DNA of 64,000 bases from Nitrobacter sp051912485 (GCF_051912485.1 NZ_CP196822.1:992001-1056000), one strand, 5' to 3'. Numbered from the stretch's first letter, positions 54,250 through 64,000 are shown. A program made the numbers and translations. Notes: generated by a model not told the origin, from the sequence alone.

Positions 54250-55467
54250 ATGGCTCCCATCGGTAAAAATGGTCGAATCCGCGCAGCTCTTGCGGCTGCG
54301 GGCCTCGCTGGGGCGGCTTCTGCCTATCTGATCTGGCATGGTGACCGCATTGGTTTTGGCTTGGGGGCAACCAGCGCGAACGCCGAGCGGGCGAGCGTGG
54401 AGCAATCCCGCGATCCGCTGACCGTTGACTTGTCGGAATCACAGCTTTCCTGGGTCAAAGTCGAGCCAGTGGGCGAGCTGGCATTTCCGATTGAGAAACA
54501 AGCGGTCGGAACGATACAGTTCAACGGCGAGGTGTCCACCGATGTCTTCACACCCTATCCGGGCCGAATCATCGGCGCGTTCGCGAGAATCGGGGACGAT
54601 GTCAGGCGGGGTGACACCCTGTTCACAATCGACAGCCCGGATCTTCTGCAGGCCGAATCGACGCTGATCTCCGCGGCGGGAGTGCTGCAATTCACGACCC
54701 GCAACCTGGCGCGTCTGAAGGAGCTCTATACGACGCGGGCGATCTCGCAGAAGGACCTCGATCAAGTCACCTCTGATCAGCAAGCGGCCGAGGGCGCATT
54801 GAGAGCGGCGCGCAACTCCGTGCGCCTGTTCGGTAAAAACGATGCGGAAATCGATCGTATCGTTTCCCAGCGTGTGGCCGAATCGGTCCTGGTTGTGCCG
54901 AGCCCGATCAGCGGCCGGATAACGGCGCGCAATGCGGCGCCCGGGCTGTATGTCCAGCCCGGAGGTGCGCCAGCGCCATTCACGGTCGCCGATATCGAAT
55001 CCATGTGGATGCTGGCCAATGTGACCGAAGCCGACATTCCCGCGTTTCGCGTCGGCCAAGAGGTCGATGTTCGCGTGAGCGCTTTTCCCGGCCGCAAGTT
55101 CTACGGGAAGATCACGCGGATCGGCGAGATCGTCGATCCGACCACGCGTCGGGTGCTGGTTCGCTCCGAAGTTGCGAACCAGCAACACGAATTGAAGTCG
55201 GGCATGTTTGCGACCTTCGTCTTCAACACCGGCGATCCGGTTACATCTCCCGCGGTGCCGCTCGACGGCGTCGTGCGTGAGGGGGACGGCACCATGACTA
55301 TCTGGGTCACTGCAGATCGACGTCGTTTCAAGAGACGGACCGTCCGGGTCGGCCTGCAGCGTGGGGGATATCGTCAAATCCTTGAAGGTGTTGTCACGGG
55401 TGAGTTGGTCGCCACCGAAGGGGCGTTGTTTCTCAGCAATGCGCTCGCGATGGCATCACGGTCATAA
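54250..55467 (+). CDS. RND efflux periplasmic adaptor (CusB/CzcB-like membrane fusion protein)
   Basis: 405 residues. An N-terminal membrane anchor or signal (RAALAAAGLAGAASAYLIW) is followed by the lipoyl/barrel-sandwich parts: GEVSTDVFTPYPGRIIGAFA and VVPSPISGRITARNAAPGLYV, with a helical hairpin (LKELYTTRAISQKDLDQVTS) between them. The beta-barrel and membrane-proximal regions follow (NVTEADIPAFRVGQEVDVRV). It joins the pump to the outer-membrane channel. The pump gene starts 33 bases after the stop. Confidence 0.92.
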   Translation: MAPIGKNGRIRAALAAAGLAGAASAYLIWHGDRIGFGLGATSANAERASVEQSRDPLTVDLSESQLSWVKVEPVGELAFPIEKQAVGTIQFNGEVSTDVFTPYPGRIIGAFARIGDDVRRGDTLFTIDSPDLLQAESTLISAAGVLQFTTRNLARLKELYTTRAISQKDLDQVTSDQQAAEGALRAARNSVRLFGKNDAEIDRIVSQRVAESVLVVPSPISGRITARNAAPGLYVQPGGAPAPFTVADIESMWMLANVTEADIPAFRVGQEVDVRVSAFPGRKFYGKITRIGEIVDPTTRRVLVRSEVANQQHELKSGMFATFVFNTGDPVTSPAVPLDGVVREGDGTMTIWVTADRRRFKRRTVRVGLQRGGYRQILEGVVTGELVATEGALFLSNALAMASRS

Positions 55468-55500
55468 GCTTGCGCTACAGGCAAGATTGAGAGGAAGCTC

Positions 55501-58500
55501 GTGCTGAAAGGCCTGCTCGCTTTTGGATTGGCCCGCCGTCCGATCGTTCTCTTAGGTCTGCTGGTCTTTATAGGTGCCGGATTCTTTGCTTATTCCAAGC
55601 TGAATATCGAGGCCTACCCCAATCCGGCGCCTGTGATTCTCGAGATCACGTCACAGGCCCCCGGCCTCTCCGCCGAGGAGATGGAGCGCTACTACACGAT
55701 TCCGATGGAGGTCGGTCTCGCCGCCACACCCGGCGTCAACGTCATTCGCTCGAACTCGTTCTACGGTCTGTCGTTTGTCCGCGTCGTTTTCAATTACGGC
55801 GTTGACTACTATTTTGCGCTGACCCAAGCCGCCCTCAACCTGCAGCAACGCGTCAGCCTGCCGAACAACGTGCAACCGACAATTCAGGGCGGGAGCCTGG
55901 TGGGCGAGATCTTCCGCTACCAGGTCGTCGGTCCTCCGAATTTCGGATTGACCAACTTGCGGACACTTCAGGACTGGGTCTTGGAGCGGCGGCTGCTGAC
56001 GGTTCCCGGCGTTGTCCAGGTCAATACCTGGGGAGGCACAACCAAGGAATTCCAGGTCGAGGCCGATCTGAACAAGCTCGATGCCTATAACGTCACGCTG
56101 TCCCAACTCATCAGCGCAATCGGGAATGCCAACGTCAACGTAGGAGGACGCACGATCAATGTCGGCCAGCAGTCCGTGAATATTCGCGGCGTGGGTCTCC
56201 TCGACAGCGGCGGCGAGAAAGATTTCACGCAGGGCTATCGCGTCGGCGACATCGAGAACATTGTCCTGGCGCAATCGAACGGCACGCCGGTGCAGGTGAA
56301 GCATGTCGCGAAGGTGTCCGTCGGTTATCTGCCGCGACTCGGCAAGGCGGGCCGCGACAAAGAGGATGACATCGTCGCCTCGATCGTGGTCATGAACCGG
56401 ACCCTACACACCAACGACGTGCTGCCGCGCGTCGAAGCGGAAATCGAAAAAATCAACAGCGACGGCACGCTGCCTCCCGGAGTCAAGCTTGTGCCTTACT
56501 ATGATCGCGGGGCGCTGATATTGGTCACCACGCGTACCGTCCGGCACAATTTGATTTTCGGCTGCCTGCTGGTGTTTTTCATCCAGTGGATTTTTCTCGG
56601 CAATCTGCGAAGCGCCATTATCGTCGGCGTCAATATTCCATTTGCGTTGTTTTTCAGCATAATCATCCTTGTGCTGCGCGGGGAGGATGCCAATCTTTTG
56701 TCCATCGGCGCGGTCGACTTCGGCATTATTGTCGACTCCGCGGTCATTCTCGTCGAAAACATCTTTCGGAATTTCCAGGCCAGACCCGAGGAACGGGAGC
56801 TGCTCCTGCGTCAGCTTGCTGAGGGGCGGTTCGGTGCCGATCCGACTCGCGCTGGCGATGGCACGGGAACATGGACCGACCGCCTGCGCACAATTCTGGC
56901 CAGTGCCCTGCAGGTCGACAGGGCGGTCCTTTTCTCCGCTCTGATCACGGTGGCGGCTTTTGTGCCGCTGTTCACCATGCAGGGCGTCGAGGGCCAGATC
57001 TTCAGCCCAATGGCGAAGACCTACGGTTATGCGCTGGTCGGGGCGTTGATCGCCACCTTTACCATCACGCCGGTTCTGACATCTTATCTGCTCCCCGAGC
57101 ATGTGGAGGAAGTCGAAACGATCGTTGTCCGGGTGCTGCGCAGGATTTACACGCCCGTGCTGCGCTGGTCATTGGCGCATCGCAAGATCATGGTCGCGGT
57201 CGGCCTTGGGTTTCTTGTTTTCGTTGGGCTGCTGATTCCCCGGCTCGGCACCGAGTTTCTGCCGCACCTCGAGGAGGGGAATCTCTGGATCCGTGCTACG
57301 ATGCCGCCGACGATCTCGCTCGAAGCCGGCATGCCGATCGCAAACAGAATGCGGGAGATCCTGCTCAGCCATCCGGAAGTGACGACCGTGGTGACGCAGC
57401 ATGGGCGACCAGATGACGGCAGCGATGCGGCCGGATTCAACAACCTGGAGATTTTCGCGCCGCTCAAGCCATTCGAGCAGTGGCCCAAAGGCGAGACGAA
57501 GGAAGATCTGATCAAGCGGGTTCAAGCCGAGTTTATCAATGAATTCCCCGGAATCGAGCTCAACTTTTCGCAGTATATTCAGGATAACATTGAAGAGCAG
57601 CTTTCGGGTGTCAAGGGCGCCAATTCCATCAAGATCATCGGCCGAGATCTGGCGACCCTGGAGCAGCTTGCGGGCCAGGTCATGCAGGAGATGAGTCAGA
57701 TCAAGGGTGTGGCCGATCTTGGTATCTTTCATGTGCTTGGTCAGCCCAACCTGAACATCAAGATCGATCGGGAGAGAACGGCCCGCTATGGGCTCAATGC
57801 CGGCGACGTCAACAATGCCATTCAGGCGGCATTGGGCGGTGCTGTCGCGACGACGCTTCTCGAAGCCGAACGTCAATTCAATGTCACTGTGCGGCTCGCG
57901 CCCGAATACCGTGACGACATCGACAAGGTGCGAAACATCAAGGTTGGTTTTCAGACCGGCAACGGCACGAATGCTTACATACCCTTGAGCGAGCTCGCCG
58001 ATATTTCGCTCGATACCGGCGCAAGCTACATCTGGCATGAGCGCAACGAGCGTTTCATTCCGGTCAAGTTCAGCGTGCGCGACCGCGATCTTGGCAGCAC
58101 GGTCGAGGAAGCCCAGCAGCGGATTGCAGAGAAGATCAAGCTCCCGAACGGTTATCGTATCGCATGGGCCGGTGAGTTCGATTCGTTGCAGCAGGCAAAG
58201 GCGCGGCTTGCGATCATCGTGCCGGTCAGTCTCGGCATCATCCTTCTGTTGCTCTATGGCCTGTTCAATTCCCTGCGTGACAGCCTCATGGCACTGGCCG
58301 GGATTCCGTTCGCGGCTGGCGGCGGAATCCTGGCGCTCTATTTCTTCAACCTGGATTTCAGCATCTCCGCGGCGGTAGGATTCATTTCGCTCTTCGGCGT
58401 ATCGGTCATGAACGGCATCCTGATCACGACCTATTACAATGAGGTGCGAGCCAGCGGCCAAGGAACGATTGATGCCATGTTCCATGCGGCCGAGCAGCGC

Positions 58501-58725
58501 ATGCGTCCCATGTTGATGACGGCGCTTTCGGCCTGCATCGGCCTTTTGCCGGCGGCGGTCTCGACCGGTATCGGTAGCCAAGTGCAGCGCCCGCTCGCTG
58601 CCGTGGTCGTCGGCGGTATGTTCATCGGGCCCATCATCTTGCTTGTCGTTGTGCCGGCGCTACAGACCCTGCTCACGGGCAGGGAAGGTCCGCCAGCACC
58701 AGCCGCAGAGGCACCCGAGGAATAA
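55501..58725 (+). CDS. Heavy-metal-type RND efflux pump (CusA/CzcA family)
   Basis: 1074 residues from GTG 55501. It has the RND duplication with about twelve membrane segments and two large periplasmic loops. The heavy-metal (HME) motif in TM4 is VDFGIIVDSAVILVENIFR (D406, D412, E419), matching the proton-relay residues of CzcA. The second-half loop has LRDSLMALAGIPFAAGGGI. It exports cations from periplasm or cytosol using the proton gradient; which metal is not clear. It forms an operon with the upstream adaptor. Confidence 0.94.
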   Translation: MLKGLLAFGLARRPIVLLGLLVFIGAGFFAYSKLNIEAYPNPAPVILEITSQAPGLSAEEMERYYTIPMEVGLAATPGVNVIRSNSFYGLSFVRVVFNYGVDYYFALTQAALNLQQRVSLPNNVQPTIQGGSLVGEIFRYQVVGPPNFGLTNLRTLQDWVLERRLLTVPGVVQVNTWGGTTKEFQVEADLNKLDAYNVTLSQLISAIGNANVNVGGRTINVGQQSVNIRGVGLLDSGGEKDFTQGYRVGDIENIVLAQSNGTPVQVKHVAKVSVGYLPRLGKAGRDKEDDIVASIVVMNRTLHTNDVLPRVEAEIEKINSDGTLPPGVKLVPYYDRGALILVTTRTVRHNLIFGCLLVFFIQWIFLGNLRSAIIVGVNIPFALFFSIIILVLRGEDANLLSIGAVDFGIIVDSAVILVENIFRNFQARPEERELLLRQLAEGRFGADPTRAGDGTGTWTDRLRTILASALQVDRAVLFSALITVAAFVPLFTMQGVEGQIFSPMAKTYGYALVGALIATFTITPVLTSYLLPEHVEEVETIVVRVLRRIYTPVLRWSLAHRKIMVAVGLGFLVFVGLLIPRLGTEFLPHLEEGNLWIRATMPPTISLEAGMPIANRMREILLSHPEVTTVVTQHGRPDDGSDAAGFNNLEIFAPLKPFEQWPKGETKEDLIKRVQAEFINEFPGIELNFSQYIQDNIEEQLSGVKGANSIKIIGRDLATLEQLAGQVMQEMSQIKGVADLGIFHVLGQPNLNIKIDRERTARYGLNAGDVNNAIQAALGGAVATTLLEAERQFNVTVRLAPEYRDDIDKVRNIKVGFQTGNGTNAYIPLSELADISLDTGASYIWHERNERFIPVKFSVRDRDLGSTVEEAQQRIAEKIKLPNGYRIAWAGEFDSLQQAKARLAIIVPVSLGIILLLLYGLFNSLRDSLMALAGIPFAAGGGILALYFFNLDFSISAAVGFISLFGVSVMNGILITTYYNEVRASGQGTIDAMFHAAEQRMRPMLMTALSACIGLLPAAVSTGIGSQVQRPLAAVVVGGMFIGPIILLVVVPALQTLLTGREGPPAPAAEAPEE

Positions 58726-58768
58726 GATGCCATATGGTTGGAGGTGTCATCGACCGGATCGGCCTGGG

Positions 58769-59206
58769 GTGAGGGGGAGCCGCTCGAGGTTTGGCTGCTG
58801 TCCTTTGACAACTGCGCTGCTCAGCGCCCTGATGATGCAGATGAGCATGGCACAGGGAGTCGCTCCCGCTCCGAGCAGTGGCGCGAGCGCGGAGCCAGTA
58901 GACACCAATATATCGGTCCAGTCTAATCGCGCGCCTAAGAGATCCGACAAGATCGGCGATGTGAAAACGATTGGCACGCATCAGGTGCAGCAGAAGTCAT
59001 TACCCCGCACAGAGACCAAGGACACGGCACGTGCGATTGGCATGCCGAGGGCGGCAACCGCTGTCGGCGGCCCCAGCACTGTTCGCCCCGGTAGCGCAAC
59101 CACAATCACCGGAACGGGCATGACTCGCCCCGGATCCGGTCCCGGCATGGTGCGAGGTTCCGTGAAAAGCCCCGGGACCATCGGCGGAAGCAGCTTTCGG
59201 CGCTAG
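58769..59206 (+). CDS. Small secreted protein of low complexity, unknown function
   Basis: 145 residues from GTG 58769. A hydrophobic signal-like stretch (CCPLTTALLSALMMQMSMAQG) precedes a Ser/Thr/Gly/Pro-rich chain (RPGSATTITGTGMTRPGSGPG). It begins 43 bases after the pump gene and is probably co-transcribed. I do not recognise a family; it may be a periplasmic accessory of the efflux system. The GTG start is the best available, without a clear ribosome site. Confidence 0.5.
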   Translation: MRGSRSRFGCCPLTTALLSALMMQMSMAQGVAPAPSSGASAEPVDTNISVQSNRAPKRSDKIGDVKTIGTHQVQQKSLPRTETKDTARAIGMPRAATAVGGPSTVRPGSATTITGTGMTRPGSGPGMVRGSVKSPGTIGGSSFRR

Positions 59207-59334
59207 GCGCTTGATCTGATAAAAAATGCTCACGTGGTGCCGCCTGCCGCGTATTGTCTGGCGGCGCCCGGGAACCTACGTTATTATCCCAGAGATAATT
59301 CTGGTTTGAGGTGTCGGCCCAAGAGGGTGGCGCC

Positions 59335-59649
59335 ATGCCAAGAGTTCTATCGTCGGGTCCTGAGATTTCAGCTCGCCTGCGAATCGCGGCTATGCTGATG
59401 CGTGCGGTGTTCATCGGTATCTTAGTGGTGATCACGGCGCGTGTCAGCTTGCCGCAGAGTGAGCGGATCTGGAGCGTGTACGAGACACCGGGCGACCTCG
59501 TACGGTTGGCGCTGGGCGTGGTTTTTGGCGCCTGGATCGTGTACCACGTGTTCGTGGCCCCCAAGGATGCGGAAGCATACCGGATGTGGCTTTACATCAG
59601 CCTCGTCGCCGTGCCGTTCGCCTTGATTTGTCTGATCGCGGTTTGGTGA
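59335..59649 (+). CDS. Small conserved membrane protein
   Basis: 104 residues from ATG 59335; an upstream in-frame start at 59311 gives 8 more. Three hydrophobic segments: MRAVFIGILVVITARVS, GDLVRLALGVVFGAWIVYHVF and MWLYISLVAVPFALICLIAVW. The motif LPQSERIWSVYETPGDL is the same as in small proteins I recall from Bradyrhizobium. Function unknown. Convergent with the response regulator gene, 15 bases apart. Confidence 0.65.
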   Translation: MPRVLSSGPEISARLRIAAMLMRAVFIGILVVITARVSLPQSERIWSVYETPGDLVRLALGVVFGAWIVYHVFVAPKDAEAYRMWLYISLVAVPFALICLIAVW

Positions 59650-59664
59650 TCCCGTCCAACTCAA

Positions 59665-60270
59665 TTAGGGGTCGATCAAACGTCCGGCTGCGGCCTTGGT
59701 GACGGCCTCTGTACGAGTCGCGGCCCCGAGCTTGACCCGGGCGTTGTCGATGTGGAAATCGACCGTTCGCTTGGTCAGGCTGAGAATTTGCGCAACCTCT
59801 GCCGAAGTCTTACCCCGCGCGGCCCAGGTCAGGCATTCCACTTCCCTCTCATTGAGCGCAATGAGCTTCGGCCATAACTCCGTGCGCGCGACACCCGCAA
59901 GCCGTGCCGTAATGATGGTGGCCAGTCGCTCAAAATCGATGGGCTTGGTGACGTAGTCGTCGGCGCCGAGACGCCGGCCTTTGAGTTCGCTGTCCCGGTC
60001 GGTGAGCGCGGTTAGAAAGACAAAGGGCATTTTTGAAAACCGCGGTGCAAGGTCGATCAGGCGTTCGAGCAGTTCGAAGCCCGACATCATCGGCATGCTG
60101 ATGTCCGACAGCACGAGGTCGGGCATGTCCCTGAGGATGGCGGCGAGCCCCTCGTGGCCGTCGTGGGCGAGGCTGGCCTCGTAACCAAGGTCGACCAGCT
60201 CTTCGGCGATCAAAGCCGCAGTTTCCCGGTCATCTTCGATGCACAGAATTCGTTTGCGTGTTTCAAACAT
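59665..60270 (-). CDS. LuxR-type response regulator
   Basis: 201 residues from ATG 60270; a longer frame to 60342 is less likely because the receiver begins here (RKRILCIEDDRE). Phospho-acceptor Asp56 in LVLSDISMPMMSGFE, Thr/Lys in VFLTALTDRD and YVTKPIDFERL. The C-terminal LuxR-type HTH has LNEREVECLTWAARGKTSAEVAQILSLTKRTVDFHIDNARVKLGA, a solid match to the NarL/FixJ-type family. It is divergent from the histidine kinase gene (129 bases between), which is its probable partner. Confidence 0.92.
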   Translation of the reverse strand: MFETRKRILCIEDDRETAALIAEELVDLGYEASLAHDGHEGLAAILRDMPDLVLSDISMPMMSGFELLERLIDLAPRFSKMPFVFLTALTDRDSELKGRRLGADDYVTKPIDFERLATIITARLAGVARTELWPKLIALNEREVECLTWAARGKTSAEVAQILSLTKRTVDFHIDNARVKLGAATRTEAVTKAAAGRLIDP

Positions 60271-60399
60271 CGAATTGAAGCTCTCAAACGCCGAGGCGTG
60301 CCGTGCAAAGGGCCTGGTCCTGCCGAAAACCCAATTTTCCAAACCTGTTATAATAGGTTCCTTCGGTTTGTGTCGTCAATCAACCCTGCAGGTCGGCCG

Positions 60400-61986
60400 A
60401 TGTGGCAGCCACGTTCAGTTCGATTTCAGCTCGCGTCGGTGTTCGTATTTTTCTTCGCGCTCGCCGCGGCGCTCGGGCTGTTCAGCATCTCGCAGCTGAG
60501 CAATTTCAACAGGCTGTCTGCCGACGTCGCGGAGGTGTGGCTGCCGACAACCCGCGCTCTTGGCGACCTCAACAACTTCACGTCCGACTTCCGGGCAATT
60601 GAGGGGGCCCATCTTCTGTCATTGGAGTTATCCGAGGTCGCCGATACCGAAAAGGAAATGGAGGAACTGGACCGATTGATTGCGCAAGCGGAGCGCAATT
60701 TCGAGCGGATCCGGCACGATGCGACTGAAGACGAGCTCTATGTCAAGTTCAAGGAAAGATGGAACGAGTATCGGACGATCGTCAATAAGATGCTGGCGCT
60801 GTCGCGAAGCAATCGCAAAGCCGAGGCCATCGCAATCCATAAGGACAGTTCGCATGCTGTCTATAACGCCGTTAATGATTCGCTGGGCCAGCTTACCGAT
60901 CGTGGGGTCGCCAACTCGCAGGCGGCGAGCGATCGTCTAGCCGTGGCCTACCGGCGCGCCTTCTGGCTGATCGTGCTTGCGATCGTCGTTGCTGGCATGA
61001 TGGTTGCCGGCGGCCTCTATTACATCAGCCGCGTCATTTCGGCGCCGCTCCTGCAGCTCGCCGATCGCATGCATCGCCTTGTAGCGAGCGACACCAATAT
61101 CGATATCCAGGGCACCGAGCGACGCGATGAGATCGGCGAGATGGCGCGGGCCACCGTGGTATTCCGCCACAATGCCATGGAACTGATGTACAGCCAACGT
61201 GTGCTCGCGCAGCAAGCATCCATGCTCAAAGAGCAATTGGAGCAGGAGCAGCGTCTGGCTCGGTTGCAGCGCAATTTCGTCTCGATGGCATCGCATGAGT
61301 TTCGTACGCCGTTGACCCATATCGATGGGCACGCGCGGCGCTTGCTCAAGATGAAGGACCGTCTACATCCCGACGAGGTTAGCGAACGTGCCGGCAAGGT
61401 TCGCGGCTCGGTGTTGCGGTTGACGCATTTGATCGACAATCTGCTCAATTCTTCGCGGCTGATTGACGGTGGGACCGCGCTCGACCTTCACCTGAGCAAT
61501 ATCGACCTGGCAGCTCTACTCCGCGAGGTATGTCAGCTGCATCGCGAGATCACGCCGGGATCATCGATCGTGGAGCGGTTTGGACCCGCGCCCTTACGTA
61601 TGGTTGGCGATCCCAAGCTGCTATTTCAGCTGTTCAGCAACCTGCTGTCCAATGCGGTCAAATACTCGCCAGGTGGCGGTATCATTGAGATCAGCGCGGA
61701 AACGATCTCGGAGCAGATCGGGGTCTCCATTGCCGATTATGGAATAGGCATTCCTGCGAGCGATCTCGATCATGTGTTTGAGCGTTATCATCGCGGCAGC
61801 AATGTATCCGGAATCGTGGGAACCGGCGTGGGCCTTTACCTCGTCAAGATGGTGGCCGATTTGCATAATGGCGAAGTCGGCGTGCAAAGCAAAGAAGGCG
61901 AAGGGTCGCGCTTCACAATATCGCTACCGATCAGGGGCCGATTGAACGCTGATGCAGCTTCGCCGGCAGCCGCAACGTTCCCGTAA
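60400..61986 (+). CDS. Membrane histidine kinase with a helical-bundle sensor
   Basis: 528 residues from ATG 60400. Two membrane segments (~10-30, ~188-208) enclose a helical sensor region of ~150 residues (4HB_MCP-like; ATEDELYVKFKERWNEYRTIV). HAMP-like linker ~210-260, then the H-box RNFVSMASHEFRTPLTHIDGH (H299), N box NLLSNAVKYSPGGG, G1 DYGIGIP and G2 GTGVGLYLVK. A TATAAT-like hexamer lies at 60349-60354 in the shared upstream region. An IS21 fragment begins directly after the stop and the very C-terminal tail (PAAATFP) may be altered by it. Confidence 0.92.
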   Translation: MWQPRSVRFQLASVFVFFFALAAALGLFSISQLSNFNRLSADVAEVWLPTTRALGDLNNFTSDFRAIEGAHLLSLELSEVADTEKEMEELDRLIAQAERNFERIRHDATEDELYVKFKERWNEYRTIVNKMLALSRSNRKAEAIAIHKDSSHAVYNAVNDSLGQLTDRGVANSQAASDRLAVAYRRAFWLIVLAIVVAGMMVAGGLYYISRVISAPLLQLADRMHRLVASDTNIDIQGTERRDEIGEMARATVVFRHNAMELMYSQRVLAQQASMLKEQLEQEQRLARLQRNFVSMASHEFRTPLTHIDGHARRLLKMKDRLHPDEVSERAGKVRGSVLRLTHLIDNLLNSSRLIDGGTALDLHLSNIDLAALLREVCQLHREITPGSSIVERFGPAPLRMVGDPKLLFQLFSNLLSNAVKYSPGGGIIEISAETISEQIGVSIADYGIGIPASDLDHVFERYHRGSNVSGIVGTGVGLYLVKMVADLHNGEVGVQSKEGEGSRFTISLPIRGRLNADAASPAAATFP

Positions 61987-62230
61987 CAGGCGTGACGTGT
62001 CGACCCAGGGCTTCGCGCTGGGAGAAGCCTACCAGTTCGACTGGAGCCATGAGGTTGTCCTGCTGCATGGCGTGACGGTGATCGTGAAGGTCGCTCATGT
62101 CCGGCTCAGTCATAGCCGGCTGCTGTTCGCTCGTGCCTATCCGCGCGAGACGCAGGAGATGGTGTTCGACGCCCACGACCGGGCGTTTGCTCTGTTCAAG
62201 GGTACCTGCGGCCGCGGCATCTACGGCGGG
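61987..62230 (+). pseudogene. Fragment of IS21 transposase IstA
   Basis: GFALGEAYQFDWSHEVVLLHG, then VTVIVKVAHVRLSHSRLLF and RAYPRETQEMVFDAHDRAFA fit the catalytic core of IstA. Resemblance ends at GTCGRGIY (~62222), where the next IS element begins. Both ends are missing. Confidence 0.85.
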
Positions 62231-62237
62231 AGGAGTG

Positions 62238-63666
62238 ATGCAGGGTTTCGTTCAGGGGGCGGATCGCCAGCACACGACGCTGTTGCCGGAGTGCCTTGAT
62301 GATTGGGTCGGCGAGAGCAATTCTATTCGTGCGGTCGATGTGTTCGTGGATGCGCTGGAACTCCGCGACCTCGGATTCGATGGCGTCGATCCTGCCGCGA
62401 CCGGCCGACCGGCGTACCATCCTTCACCAATGCTCAAGCTCTACATTTACGGCTATCTCAACCGGGTCCAATCGAGCCGGCGGCTGGAACGCGAGGCCGG
62501 CCGCAATCTCGAGGTGATGTGGCTGACCGGACGGCTCGCGCCGGACCACAAAACCATCGCCGACTTCCGCAAGGACAATGGTCCCGCGATCAGGAAAGTT
62601 TGCGCGCGATTTGTCGAGTTGTGCCGCAAGATTGGCGTGCTGGCGAAGGTCAGTGTTGCCATCGACGGCAGCAAGTTCAAGGCCGTGAACAGTCGCGACA
62701 ACAACTTCACGCAGGGCAAGATCCAGCGTCGCCAGAAGCAGATCGAAGAGAGCGTGGCGCATGAGCCAACTCGATACCGTTGACCGCCGGATCGCGGCAG
62801 GAGAAGAGCCTTCGGAAACGGTGCTGCTGATCAAGACGCGGCTTAAGGAAAAGCTGGCGAGGCTCGAAGAAGAAGTGAAACGGCTGGCCGCGATTGAAAA
62901 GGCATTGCTCGCCTCGCCCGACAAGCAGATATCGTTGACCGATCCCGATTGCCGCTCGATGGCCACGAGCGGGCGCGGCTCTGGCATGGTCGCCTACAAC
63001 GTACAAAGTGCGGTCGACACCACGAACCATCTGATTGTCGCGCACGAGGTCACCAACGTCGGCACCGATAGATCGCAACTGGCGAGGATGGCGCAGGCGG
63101 CGAAAGCCGCCGTCGTTGCGGATCGGGGCTATTTTAAAGGTGAGGAAATCCTGGCATGCGAACAGGCCGGGGTCGCGGTCACGCTGCCCAAGCCGCAAAC
63201 CCAGGGAGCCAAGTCGGCAGGCCGTTTTGGTAAACCTGATTTTGTTTATTTGGCCGACGACGATGTCTACCGCTGCCCGGCCGGCGAGAAGCTGGCGCAC
63301 CACTTCACCGCTGATGAAGATGGCCAGAAAATGCGGATTTACTTGACGAAGGCGTGCTGCAGCTGCCCGTTCAAGGATCGGTGTACAAGGTCCAACGAGC
63401 GCCGCATCAAACGCTGGGAACACGAACACGTCGTCGAGGCCGCGCAGACACGGCTCAATCAGAACCCGCAAGCCATGCGTGTGCGCCGCGAAACCGTCGA
63501 GCATCCGTTCGCCACACTGAAGATGCGGATGGGTGCGACGCACAATCTAATGAAGCGGTTTCCCAATGTCGCAACCGAAATGGCGCTGAACGTACTCAGC
63601 TACAATCTCACGCGTGTGCTGAACATCGTCGGTGTCAAGCCGTTGCTGGCAGCCATGCGAGCGTGA
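62238..63666 (+). pseudogene. IS1182-type transposase split by a frameshift
   Basis: Starts at ATG 62238 behind AGGAG. The first frame carries TGRPAYHPSPMLKLYIYGYLN, APDHKTIADFRKDNGPAIRK and VAIDGSKFKAVNSRDNNFTQ. At ~62755 the sense moves to the next frame (MSQLDTVDRRIAAGEE), which continues with MVAYNVQSAVDTTNHLIVAHE, CCSCPFKDRCTRSNERRIKR and ETVEHPFATLKMRMGATHNL to 63666. One base restores the frame. The element is of a different branch from the IS1182-like element at 23491. It abuts the IS21 fragment. Confidence 0.9.
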
Positions 63667-64000
63667 CGCGCGGGCAGTGGATACAATGTCGATGCTGATG
63701 GCCGTTCCACCTTGCACCCAGGTGCATGGAGGTTGAAGCGAGACGCGGAACAGCAAAAATACTCTGAATCGCCGCGTTGGTGTCAGTCACTGTTGGTCGA
63801 TAGCAGTTTGGGAATGCGGAACCGCGTTTTTACACAGCCTGGACCCAACGCGGACATCAGCCCGAAGCAAACTATTCCCGTCTATAGATGCTGCTGGTCG
63901 GACGTTAGGCGGGAATAATGCTAGATTCATCCACCCATCTTGGGCGGTGTAGGAGAGCGGCACAGGTTCAAAGTAGCAGAGGCGATTTTTGCATTTTCTA
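63667..64000. other. Right edge of the window, no gene recognised
   Basis: About 330 bases after the transposase. An imperfect inverted repeat (CACCTTGCACC / GGTGCATGGAGG, ~63706-63730) may be part of the IS right end. No open frame has convincing protein character. Confidence 0.4.

Noticed and set aside
63700..63735. Imperfect inverted repeat considered as an attachment site or CRISPR-like repeat
   Set aside because: Single occurrence, imperfect arms; no spacer-repeat series. No CRISPR array or tRNA was seen anywhere in the window.

Overview
The window looks like the chromosome of a high-GC alphaproteobacterium of the Bradyrhizobium / Nitrobacter / Rhodopseudomonas / Afipia group (family Nitrobacteraceae). 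The main reason is a very-long-chain-fatty-acid lipid A cluster (acpXL, fabZ, two fabF-like genes, lpxXL). Other family-typical genes agree: a MotA/MotB-like pair, an OprB-type porin fused to an Omp25-like barrel, two Kup K+ transporters and several small conserved hypotheticals. This is inferred from protein family resemblance; no search was run.

Layout. 0-16 kb is ordinary core sequence: end of a probable pssA, motAB-like pair, kup, rhodanese, aminotransferase, polyamine-type binding protein, the lipid A cluster on the minus strand, then ParB-like, AhpD-like and HerA-like genes. 15.8-33.7 kb is a mosaic of broken genes and mobile DNA: a caspase-protein remnant, truncated ParA, a tyrosine-recombinase-like gene, an IS66 remnant, a three-ORF minus-strand block around an unrecognised 922-residue protein, an IS1182-like element with 17-bp perfect terminal repeats, an autotransporter fragment, frameshifted DUF4209, DUF2130 and AAA ATPase genes, an IS3 transposase split by an IS110 element, a second IS110, and a relaxase fragment.

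33.8-39.4 kb holds a MetA-like outer-membrane protein, a DUF347/COG4705 membrane protein divergent from an OmpR-type two-component system with a PmrA-like direct-repeat box between them, and a GT39-type glycosyltransferase. 39.5-40.5 kb is transposase debris. 40.6-46.6 kb is a minus-strand set: MgtC-like protein, fused porin, double-domain ABC permease, ABC ATPase and a 38-residue membrane peptide. 47-49.4 kb has a CsoR/FrmR-type repressor with a tandem operator and small or decayed genes.

49.4-64 kb holds a second kup, remnants of an efflux channel and of a transglutaminase-like peptidase, an intact heavy-metal-type RND efflux system (outer-membrane channel divergent from adaptor and pump, with two palindromes between), small secreted and membrane proteins, a divergent response regulator / histidine kinase pair, and an IS21 fragment abutting a frameshifted IS1182-type transposase.

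Functional themes are envelope lipid modification, K+ and metal homeostasis and efflux, and two-component signalling. They are interrupted by an IS-driven region in which at least ten genes are visibly broken.
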